64,000 nucleotides of DNA, from contig NZ_JADBEB010000001.1 in assembly GCF_014874095.1 (NCBI RefSeq), positions 6,634,001-6,698,000 on the forward strand, written 5' to 3'. This DNA comes from Plantactinospora soyae. Its GTDB lineage: Bacteria; Actinomycetota; Actinomycetes; Mycobacteriales; Micromonosporaceae. Below, in pieces: positions 25,347 through 32,576 of the stretch. A program made the position numbers and the translations under genes. Under the pieces are notes generated by a model. The model made no database searches, had not been told where the DNA came from, and was given only the letters and a program-made list of their open reading frames with translations. Each line of letters opens with the position of its first letter. Positions within the stretch are counted from its first letter, which is position 1.

Positions 25347-26168
25347 GTGCGGGTACACCACCTCAACTGCGCCACCATGCGGCCGGCGAGCCGCCGACTG
25401 ATCAACGGTACCGGTGGGCTGTTCGAGCCAGGCCTGCTGGTATGCCACTGCCTGCTCGTCGAGACCGAGCAGGGGCTGGTGCTCATCGATTCCGGAATCG
25501 GATCGGCCGACATCCGCGATCCGGTCGCTGCCCTGGGCGAGCAGTGGCTCCGCCGTACCAGGCCGCGACTCGAACTCGACGAAACAGCGGTACGGCAGGT
25601 TGCGCGGCTCGGATACCGGCCGCAGGACGTACGGCACATCGTGCTGACCCACCTGCACCGCGACCACGCCGGCGGAATCAGCGACTTCCCGTGGGCCACG
25701 GTGCACGTTCTCGCCAGCGAGCACGAGGCAGCCCTGCACCCGGGCACCCCCGCGCAGCGCCTCCGGTACCGCCCGAGTCAGTGGGCACACCAGCCGACCT
25801 GGGCGACGTACGCCAACACCGGCGAGCGTTGGTTCGGCTTCGACGCCGTACGCCAGCTCGACGGGCTACCACCCGAGATCCTGCTGGTGCCGCTGCCCGG
25901 GCACAGCCCCGGGCACACCGGGGTGGCGGTGGACACCGGGGCGAGGTGGCTCCTGCACGCCGGCGACGCGTACTTCTTCCATCGGGAGACCGATCCAGAG
26001 GGACCGCGCTCGACGCTCGGCCTTCGGCTGTTCCAGCGCAAGGTACAGGTTGACGGCTCGGCTCGCCGCCACAACCAGGTACGGCTGCTCCAGCTACGCG
26101 CCGCGCACGGCGAGCGGATCGATATCTTCTCAGCTCACGATCCCGTGGAGCTGGAGCGCCACCGGTAG
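25347..26168 (+). CDS. Metallo-beta-lactamase-fold hydrolase
   Basis: 273 residues from GTG 25347. The zinc motif HLHRDHAGG (about 99-107) is intact, with the further ligands HSPGHTGV (about 192) and HAGDAYF (about 211), and a final SAHDP. Preceding VLIDSGIGSADI is the usual beta-hairpin Asp motif. Such proteins include lactonases (quorum-quenching type), glyoxalase II and others; the length and GHSPGHTG pattern suit an N-acyl homoserine lactonase-like or arylsulfatase-like subgroup, unproven. Cotranscribed with the TetR gene, suggesting it degrades or modifies the compound that TetR senses. Confidence 0.88.
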   Translation: MRVHHLNCATMRPASRRLINGTGGLFEPGLLVCHCLLVETEQGLVLIDSGIGSADIRDPVAALGEQWLRRTRPRLELDETAVRQVARLGYRPQDVRHIVLTHLHRDHAGGISDFPWATVHVLASEHEAALHPGTPAQRLRYRPSQWAHQPTWATYANTGERWFGFDAVRQLDGLPPEILLVPLPGHSPGHTGVAVDTGARWLLHAGDAYFFHRETDPEGPRSTLGLRLFQRKVQVDGSARRHNQVRLLQLRAAHGERIDIFSAHDPVELERHR

Positions 26169-26204
26169 CGCCGGTCCGCCGATCCCGCGAGGTCCGCGTT
26201 CGGC

Positions 26205-27146
26205 TCATGAGTGACGTGCAGCGGCGGAGACCGATGCCGTGACGGCATCGTTGCCGGTCGGATCGGGCGTCGGCGCCGTGGCGGCGTCCCGGCGACCCGG
26301 GGTACGCACCACCAGCACCAGCCCGACCAGGACGACAGCGCCGGCCACGATCTCCGTACCGGTGATCGGCTCGCCCAGCAGCAGCGCGGCGGCGGTCAGC
26401 CCGAAGATCGGCACGAGCAGGCTGAACGGGGCGACCCGGGCCACCGAGTAGATGCCGATGAGCCGATTCCAGATGCCCCAACCGACCAGCGTGGAGAGAT
26501 AGCCGACGTAACCCACTGCCAGCAGGGCGGTCCAGGACATCCCGGTGATCGTGTCGAGCACCACCCGGGGGCCGTCCACGACACCGGCCAGGCCCAGCAG
26601 CGGAATCGGCGGTACCAGGCTCGACCAGACCAGCAGTGAGAGCGGCCGGGTCTCGCCGCTGGCCCGGACCACCACGTTCGCCACCGCCCAACTGCCGGCG
26701 GCGGCGAGGGTGAGCGCGAAGCCGACGGCGGTGGCGTGCCCGCCGGCGCCGATCGCGAGCAGGGCGATTCCGGCCGAGCCGGTGAGCACGCCGGCGAGTT
26801 GGGTACCGCTCGGCCGCTCGCCGAGGAGGGCGGTGGCCAGGATGACCGAGACCAGCGCCTGGGTCTGCAACACCAGCGAGGCGAGTCCGGGCGGCATTCC
26901 GGCGTCGATGGCGACGAACAGGACGCCGAACTTGAACACGCCGAGGATCACCCCGTAGCCGAGGACGTACCGGAGCCGGGCGGTCGGGCGGGGGACCAGG
27001 AAGACCAGCGGCAGCGCCGCGGCCACGAACCGGAGCGCGGTCAGCACCAGCGGGGGCAGATCGCGGAGGCCGACCTCGATGACGACGAAGTTGAGCCCCC
27101 AGAGGGCGGCGACGAGGACGGCCTGCATCCGGTGCGGGAATCTCAT
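26205..27146 (-). CDS. EamA-family DMT exporter
   Basis: 313 residues with ten hydrophobic helices in two EamA repeats (ALWGLNFVVIEVGLRDLPPL in the first; SLLVPIFGLTAAALLLGEPI in the second). The subgroup is similar to O-acetylserine/cysteine or amino-acid exporters. The C-terminal tail is Ala/Thr-rich and disordered. Divergent from a LysR gene across 71 bp, the classic layout in which the LysR protein controls the exporter. Confidence 0.9.
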   Translation of the reverse strand: MRFPHRMQAVLVAALWGLNFVVIEVGLRDLPPLVLTALRFVAAALPLVFLVPRPTARLRYVLGYGVILGVFKFGVLFVAIDAGMPPGLASLVLQTQALVSVILATALLGERPSGTQLAGVLTGSAGIALLAIGAGGHATAVGFALTLAAAGSWAVANVVVRASGETRPLSLLVWSSLVPPIPLLGLAGVVDGPRVVLDTITGMSWTALLAVGYVGYLSTLVGWGIWNRLIGIYSVARVAPFSLLVPIFGLTAAALLLGEPITGTEIVAGAVVLVGLVLVVRTPGRRDAATAPTPDPTGNDAVTASVSAAARHS

Positions 27147-27203
27147 CCGGTAACCGTGTCAACCTGTTGGTTTAAGGTCCAGTTCAAGATTCTTAAGTAC
27201 TCG

Positions 27204-27218
27204 TGTAGCGTTGCTACA
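27204..27218. promoter_or_regulatory. Palindrome abutting the LysR start
   Basis: TGTAGC-GTT-GCTACA, perfect 6-bp arms, with the final A being the first base of the LysR ATG. A protein bound here would block LysR initiation, fitting negative autoregulation. The rest of the 71-bp gap is unusually AT-rich (TTCTTAAGTACT). Confidence 0.5.
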
Positions 27219-28210
27219 TGGACCTGGACGTCCGGCGGCTACGCGTACTGCACGAGGTGGCCCTGCGCGGCGGAGTCACCGCTGCGGCGGCAGCCCTGCA
27301 CGTCACCCCGTCGGCCGTCTCCCAGCAACTCGGCCAGCTCGCCAAGGAGGCCGGCTACCCGTTGGTCGAGCGCTCCGGCCGGGGCGTGGTGCTCACCGCG
27401 GCCGGGCAGATTCTCGCCACCCACGCGGAGCGCATTCTCGGCGCCGTCGAGCAGGCGGTGACCGGGCTGGCCGTGGCGCACCGGCAGGTCGCCGGAACCG
27501 TCCGGATCGGCGCCTTCCCGTCGGCGGCCGGCGCGCTGGTGGTGCCGGCGGCGGCCCGGGCGATGGCGGCCCATCCGGGCCTCGACGTCCGGGTGGTGGA
27601 GGCCGAGGACGAGCAGAGTCGGCTGGACCTGCGGTCCGCCACGCTCGACATCGTGGTGCTCCAGGAGTACGACCACGTGCCCGGCACCGTCACCGCCGAA
27701 CTGGACCGGCATCCGATCACCACCGACCCGATGCACCTGATCACCCCGGTCGGCTGGGGGCGCCACTCGGGACGGCTCGCCGACCTCGCCGACGTGCCCT
27801 GGGTGACCAGCGCCGTGCACACCCCGTGCGGGCGGTCGACCCTGCGCGCCTGCCATCTGGCCGGCTTCGAGCCCGACATCCGGCACCGGGCGATCGACTT
27901 CGCCCTCACCCTGGACATGGTGGCGGCCGGGCTCGGCGCCGCGCTGGTACCCGGGATGGCGCTGCGCAACGTACCGCCCGGCGTACACATCGAGCCGCTG
28001 GTCCGGCCGGTCACCGGTCGCCGGATCTTCGCGGTGACCCGCCCGCGCGGCGCCGGCCCGGTCCATCCGGCGGTCGCCGCGGTGTTGACCGCGCTGGCCG
28101 AGGTGCGGCCGCCAGCGGAAGCACCTGCCCGAGTTGGCGGCGGCTTGCTCGGCCACGAGGCCGGTCAGGCACCGGCGGACGATCAGCGGCGGGACGCCTT
28201 CGCCGTCTGA
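27218..28210 (+). CDS. LysR-family transcriptional regulator
   Basis: 330 residues. N-terminal HTH: LRVLHEVALRGGVTAAAAAL and HVTPSAVSQQLGQLAKEAGY. The substrate-binding domain starts at VRIGAFPSAAGALVVPAA. Divergent from the EamA exporter, which is its probable target. The last ~35 residues (after EVRPPAEAP) look unstructured and may result from read-through of an older stop. Confidence 0.92.
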   Translation: MDLDVRRLRVLHEVALRGGVTAAAAALHVTPSAVSQQLGQLAKEAGYPLVERSGRGVVLTAAGQILATHAERILGAVEQAVTGLAVAHRQVAGTVRIGAFPSAAGALVVPAAARAMAAHPGLDVRVVEAEDEQSRLDLRSATLDIVVLQEYDHVPGTVTAELDRHPITTDPMHLITPVGWGRHSGRLADLADVPWVTSAVHTPCGRSTLRACHLAGFEPDIRHRAIDFALTLDMVAAGLGAALVPGMALRNVPPGVHIEPLVRPVTGRRIFAVTRPRGAGPVHPAVAAVLTALAEVRPPAEAPARVGGGLLGHEAGQAPADDQRRDAFAV

Positions 28211-28301
28211 TCCCACGCCCGGCCGTCTGGTCGGCGTGGATCGCGAGACGCTGCTTCATTCCAAGATCTGTCGATCGGCCGGCGCCCCGGGCCGCGCCGT
28301 G

Positions 28302-29456
28302 CTAGCGCCGACCGCTGAACCGCTGGCCGGCGACCTCGATCCGCTCGATCTCGGCCCGGAAGAAGGCGCTGATCTCGGCACACCGACCGAGGTTGGTCGG
28401 TCCGCCCTCCCGGCGCGACAGATCGGCGTACGGGCTGCCGATCACGAAGATGTTCTCGTCGTTGTACTGGTTGGCCGGCGCCGTGTAGTTGAACGAGCCG
28501 GCGATCACCACCGCCTCGTCGACCACCATCAGCTTGTGGTGCAGCTTGCCGAAGGCGGGGGAGCGGACCGGGACGTACAGGGCGATGTTGGCGCGGTCGA
28601 GTTCGTGCGTGGCGGCCCACTTCTGCACGCCCTGTCCGGGATCCACCGCCCCGGTCACGGTACGTCCGGCGGCGGCCAGCGCGATCATCGCGTCGTCGAT
28701 CCCGGACGAGCCGGAGAAGGTGAAGATGGCGAAGTCGACCCGGGCGGTCGCCTTCAACATCTGCTTCATGATCTCCAACTCCGGGGTGTGGTCCGGCGCG
28801 AACAGCACCTTCACCGGCACACCCCCGACGCTGTACGCGTTCGGGACCCGGCCGTGCTCGCCGCGCCCGAACCGGCCCTGCCGGATCCGGCCGAACTCGT
28901 CGGCGTACTCCTGGCAGATCCGGGCGTCGTGGAAGACCACGACGTGGTTCAGGTTGCGGTGGCAGTCGGTGTCGGTGAAGTTCGCCGACCCGGACAGCAC
29001 CGCCGCCCGGGCCCCGGCCCGCTGCCGGTAGTCGCGGACCGCGAACTTCTGGTGGAAGATCGCCGGGTTGTAGTCGGCCTTGACGTCGACGTTGCAGCGC
29101 AGCAGGGCGGCCACGATCCGACGGTTGGGCTCCAGGCTCCGGGTGCCGGGCTCGGGCTCCCACTGGACCCGGTGCCGCGCGTCCGCCTCCGGCTCGCCCG
29201 CGCGGGCGGTCACCCGGGGCAGCTTCGCGGTCCGCAGGTAGTCCTGCTCCAGCACCATCCGTACGTCCACGCCCCGGAACCGGGCATCGAGGATGGCCTG
29301 GGCGATCGGCTCGGAGTCGAGTTCCTGTACGGCGATGTCCAGGCTCTCCCGGGCGCCGCCGATGAAGTCGACCACGACCTGTTCGAGATCGTCGGACGCA
29401 CCGAGTTCCCGGGGTCCGACAAAGGCGTCGATCTTGTTGCCGGCGAAGCTCGCCAT
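28302..29456 (-). CDS. Phospholipase D-like protein with two HKD motifs
   Basis: 384 residues. Two HxKxxxxD signatures are intact: FHQKFAVRD (about 133) and HHKLMVVDE (about 306), each followed by the strand with GSANF or GSFNY. The two half-domains together form one active site that attacks a phosphodiester. No signal peptide, so it is probably cytoplasmic; members include nucleases and phospholipases, and the bacterial subgroup with this layout is often nuclease-like. It stands alone between a LysR gene and an AraC gene. Confidence 0.88.
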   Translation of the reverse strand: MASFAGNKIDAFVGPRELGASDDLEQVVVDFIGGARESLDIAVQELDSEPIAQAILDARFRGVDVRMVLEQDYLRTAKLPRVTARAGEPEADARHRVQWEPEPGTRSLEPNRRIVAALLRCNVDVKADYNPAIFHQKFAVRDYRQRAGARAAVLSGSANFTDTDCHRNLNHVVVFHDARICQEYADEFGRIRQGRFGRGEHGRVPNAYSVGGVPVKVLFAPDHTPELEIMKQMLKATARVDFAIFTFSGSSGIDDAMIALAAAGRTVTGAVDPGQGVQKWAATHELDRANIALYVPVRSPAFGKLHHKLMVVDEAVVIAGSFNYTAPANQYNDENIFVIGSPYADLSRREGGPTNLGRCAEISAFFRAEIERIEVAGQRFSGRR

Positions 29457-29558
29457 GCCGGACAGGCTCGCACCTCACAGCCCGGCAGGGTGTCGGCTTG
29501 GCTACATCCCGACCGGCCCCCGGGCAGTCGTGCCCGTTCGGCTGGCACCCTGGTAGCC

Positions 29559-30248
29559 GTGTATCGGGAGCGGATGTCCGGGCTGACCGGAGCCACGGTC
29601 TGGACGGTCACCCGGGCGGCCGGCGCGAAGCCGGGCCGGGTGCTGCCGGACGGCTGCATGGACCTGATCTGGTCCAGCCGGAGCGGCCTGCTGGTGGCCG
29701 GCCCGGACACGGTGGCGCAGGTCGCGGCCGACCCGGACGAGGTGCGGTACGTGGGCCTGCGGTTCCCGCCGGGGACCGGGCCGGCGGTATTCGGCCTGCC
29801 GGCGTACGAGCTGCGGGACCGGCGGGTTCCGCTGGCGGACCTCTGGCCCGGCGCGACGGTGACCGAGCTGACCGAGCGGATGGCGTCGCACGAACATCCG
29901 GGCCGGCTGCTGGAGTCGCTGGCCTCCGCCCGACTCGCGTTCTCGGGCGGCCCGGATCCGATCGCCGCGGACGTGGTCGCCGGGTTCGTCGCCGGGCGGG
30001 ACGTCGCGGACACCGCCGACGCGGTAGGCCTCGGCACCCGGCAACTGCACCGGCGCAGCCTGGCGCTGTTCGGCTACGGCCCGAAGACGTTGGCCCGGAT
30101 CCTGCGGATGCGCCAGGCGCTGGCGCTGGCCCGGGCCGGCACGCCGGCCGCCGAGGTGGCCTTCCGGACCGGGTACGCCGACCAGGCGCACCTGTCCCGT
30201 GAGGTCAAGAGCCTGGCCGGCGTACCGCTACGCGGCCTGGTCGGCTGA
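29559..30248 (+). CDS. AraC-family transcriptional regulator
   Basis: 229 residues from GTG 29559. The N-terminal half (DUF6597-type) has VLPDGCMDLIWSS and VGLRFPPGTGPAVFGLPA, typical of the group of small AraC regulators with a beta-sandwich sensor. The C-terminal AraC HTH contains GTRQLHRRSLALFGYGPKTL and EVAFRTGYADQAHLSREVKS. The target is unknown. Convergent with the VOC gene. Confidence 0.9.
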   Translation: MYRERMSGLTGATVWTVTRAAGAKPGRVLPDGCMDLIWSSRSGLLVAGPDTVAQVAADPDEVRYVGLRFPPGTGPAVFGLPAYELRDRRVPLADLWPGATVTELTERMASHEHPGRLLESLASARLAFSGGPDPIAADVVAGFVAGRDVADTADAVGLGTRQLHRRSLALFGYGPKTLARILRMRQALALARAGTPAAEVAFRTGYADQAHLSREVKSLAGVPLRGLVG

Positions 30249-30271
30249 CCGGGGTAGCTGGCCCGCTCGGG

Positions 30272-30676
30272 TCAACTGGGCTGCTCGCCCAGCGGTGCGA
30301 AGAGGTCCACGCCGTTGCCGTCCGGATCGAGCAGCGCCGCGTACCGCTGGCCCCAGAACGCGTCCCACGGCCCCAGATGTCCCTCGTACCCGGCCTCGGT
30401 CAGCGCCGCGTACGTGGCGTCCACCTCCGCCGGGTCGGCGCAGAGGAACGCGAGGCCGGTCCGGCCGGGTCCGGTGGGATGGGTGTAGCTCGGGTCGAAC
30501 GAACGGATCGTCTCGACCGTGTCCCAGGCCAGGCGGAGGCCGCCGGGCAGCGTGCACTCCACATGCGGCTCCGTGTCCGCCTCTGCAGGGATCTCCAGCC
30601 CGAGCCGTCGGTAGAAGGCGAGCGTGCGGGCCATGTCGGCGACGACCATGCCGAAGACGTCCAATCTCGGTGTCAT
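30272..30676 (-). CDS. VOC-family protein
   Basis: 134 residues, two beta-alpha-beta-beta-beta repeats of the glyoxalase/bleomycin-resistance fold. First repeat opens DVFGMVVADMARTLAFYRRL, second holds WDAFWGQRYAALLDPDGNGV. The His/Glu metal ligands of true glyoxalases are only partly evident (VECTLPGG, ending NGVDLF). Role unknown; such proteins often bind or modify small toxic molecules. Confidence 0.88.
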   Translation of the reverse strand: MTPRLDVFGMVVADMARTLAFYRRLGLEIPAEADTEPHVECTLPGGLRLAWDTVETIRSFDPSYTHPTGPGRTGLAFLCADPAEVDATYAALTEAGYEGHLGPWDAFWGQRYAALLDPDGNGVDLFAPLGEQPS

Positions 30677-30940
30677 TGCGCCAGGCTAGGTGGCGGGCCC
30701 GGTGGGAGTCTTGAAGGAATCGGACCTGTCCGGCCGGGGTCGCAGGTGCCCATGCGATTAGCCGATCATCGGCGTACGGTGTACTTAACGGCAGCTGAAC
30801 CTCCGCTTTCCGCCGATTGACTAGCGGACTACGGAGTTCTGGCGTGTCGTGTGGCGTACGGTCCGGCGGTCGGTGTGTGCGGCTGGACACGGCGCTCTTT
30901 TTTCGGGCGCGGGGGCTAGAGAGAAGGGAGGAGGCCGGCG
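30677..30940 (+). promoter_or_regulatory. Upstream region of the microprotein operon
   Basis: 264 bp between the divergent VOC gene and the 49-residue gene. It presumably carries the promoter for the three-gene operon. I see no SigB/F-type motif and no clear inverted repeat. Confidence 0.3.
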
Positions 30941-31090
30941 ATGAAGGACCTGGCCTACCTGGATGCGGGATCTGGCAGCCTGATCGTGCAGGCGGTGGTC
31001 GGTGGCGTGGCGGGCGTCGCGGTGGCCGCGAAGCTCTACTGGCGCAGACTGACGAGCCGCTTCCGCAAGCAGCCCTCTGAGCAGGACTGA
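30941..31090 (+). CDS. Conserved YLDxGSGS membrane microprotein, 49 aa
   Basis: ATG 30941 follows GGGAGGAGG. The product opens with AYLDAGSGSLIVQAVVGG, continues as one hydrophobic helix (VAGVAVAAKLYWRRL) and ends in a basic tail. The YLDPGSGS...GG.AG....K.YWRR pattern is a widespread but, to my knowledge, unnamed small membrane-protein family that often sits beside methyltransferase and alkaline-phosphatase-superfamily genes, as here. The methyltransferase start lies 16 bp downstream, so they form an operon. It may anchor or regulate the partner enzymes; this is inference. Confidence 0.8.
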   Translation: MKDLAYLDAGSGSLIVQAVVGGVAGVAVAAKLYWRRLTSRFRKQPSEQD

Positions 31091-31106
31091 GGGCGGTCCA
31101 CAACCG

Positions 31107-32576
31107 ATGGTTCCACCGTCTTCCGTTCCGGCACCGTCCACCACCCCCGACACCGATCTCCGAGCCGATCCCGGCTCCTTCCGTGACCCGGCCAACCGCG
31201 TCCTCTACGCCGACGGACAGGTGCTGCGCGGGCTCGGCCCCCAGGCCGCCGAGGACTGGCAGGCCCTCATCGGAACCGAGTTCTTCCCCCGGCTGATCGC
31301 CGAGGGCAAGGTCTGCGGCACCGAGGCACTCGACCCGCAGGCGGTTCCGGCGAGCCAGACCGGACAGTGGAGCACGGTGCTCCGGCACGAGCGCATCCCC
31401 TTCGTGTCGTACCCGTACGAGTGGTCGTTCGCGATGTTGCGCGACGCCGCACTGCTGCACCTGGAGATCCTCCGTACCGCCGTACCGGCGGGGTTCACCA
31501 CCAAGGACGGTTCGGCGTACAACCTCCAGTGGCGGGGCGCCGAGCCGGTCTTCATCGACATCGGTTCCTTCGAGCCGGCCCGGGACGGGGAGCCCTGGGC
31601 CGGCTATCGGCAGTTCTGCCAGACGATGCTCTATCCGTTGCTGATGCAGGCACACCTCGAGCTGGACTTCCAACCCTGGCTGCGGTCCCGGATCGACGGT
31701 CTGGAGGCGGGACAGCTGCGCAAGCTGTTCGGCGGGACCCGACGCTTCCGGGCCGGGGTGCTCAAACACGTCCACCTGCACGACGCGATGCAGAACAGGT
31801 ACGCCGGTGCCAGCAGCGGCGCGGTGCGGGAGCAGCTCCGGGACGCCGGCTTCTCCCGGGAGCTGGTGCTGGCCACCCTCCGGGCGATCGACAAGCTGGT
31901 CCGGCGGCTGGACTGGCAGCCTCCGCAGAGCCACTGGTCGGGATACCGGGAGACCTGTACCTACTCGGACGCCGACCGGGAGCAGAAGGAGCGGTTCGTC
32001 GCCACGGCACTCGACGAGGCGGGACGGCCGAAACTGGTGCTCGACCTCGGGGCCAACGACGGTACGTACTCGCGGCTCGCCGCCCGGCACGCCGACTACG
32101 TGGTGGCGGTGGAGAGCGACCCGGCCGTGGTCGACCGGCTCTACCGCCAGCTGTCGGCCGAGGGGGAGCGGCGGATCCTGCCGTTGGTGATGGACCTGGC
32201 GGATCCCTCGCCGGGTGGCGGCTGGCGCGGTGTGGAGCGGGCCTCCTTCGCCGCCCGGGCCGACGCGGACGCGGTGCTCGCGCTGGCGGTCGTCCACCAT
32301 CTCGCCATCGGGCGCAACGTGCCGTTGCCGGAGATCATCGACTGGCTGGTCGGGCTGATGCCGACGGCCGGTCCGGACGGTCGGCTCGTGGTCGAGTTCG
32401 TCCACCCCGACGACCCGATGGCGGTACGCCTGCTGGCCAACAAGCCGGCCGGTCTCTTCCCCGACTACCACCGGGACGAGTTCGAGCGGCTGCTGGCGCA
32501 GCGGTGCACGATCGTGCGGCGGACGGAGTTGCCGTCGGGTACCCGGACCCTCTACGTCGGGACGCCGCGTGGCTGA
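31107..32576 (+). CDS. Two-part protein with class I SAM methyltransferase domain
   Basis: 489 residues. The C-terminal part (from about 300) is a class I SAM methyltransferase: motif I LVLDLGANDGTYSRLAA (about 310), acidic motif VVAVESDPAVVDRLYRQL, then ALAVVHHLAIGRNV. The N-terminal ~230 residues are different: FTTKDGSAYNLQWRGAEPVF then IDIGSFEPARDGEPW resembles the Asn/Asp Mg-binding loops of lipid or LPS kinases, but this is weak. Overall it resembles NoeA/nodulation-type methyltransferases acting on surface glycans. Its stop overlaps the start of the transferase gene by 8 bp. Confidence 0.8.
   Translation: MVPPSSVPAPSTTPDTDLRADPGSFRDPANRVLYADGQVLRGLGPQAAEDWQALIGTEFFPRLIAEGKVCGTEALDPQAVPASQTGQWSTVLRHERIPFVSYPYEWSFAMLRDAALLHLEILRTAVPAGFTTKDGSAYNLQWRGAEPVFIDIGSFEPARDGEPWAGYRQFCQTMLYPLLMQAHLELDFQPWLRSRIDGLEAGQLRKLFGGTRRFRAGVLKHVHLHDAMQNRYAGASSGAVREQLRDAGFSRELVLATLRAIDKLVRRLDWQPPQSHWSGYRETCTYSDADREQKERFVATALDEAGRPKLVLDLGANDGTYSRLAARHADYVVAVESDPAVVDRLYRQLSAEGERRILPLVMDLADPSPGGGWRGVERASFAARADADAVLALAVVHHLAIGRNVPLPEIIDWLVGLMPTAGPDGRLVVEFVHPDDPMAVRLLANKPAGLFPDYHRDEFERLLAQRCTIVRRTELPSGTRTLYVGTPRG

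Noticed and set aside
30251-30262. GGGTAG sequence after the AraC gene as a further SigB/F promoter
   Set aside because: No GTTT lies at the right distance and no plus-strand gene starts downstream; the next gene is on the minus strand.
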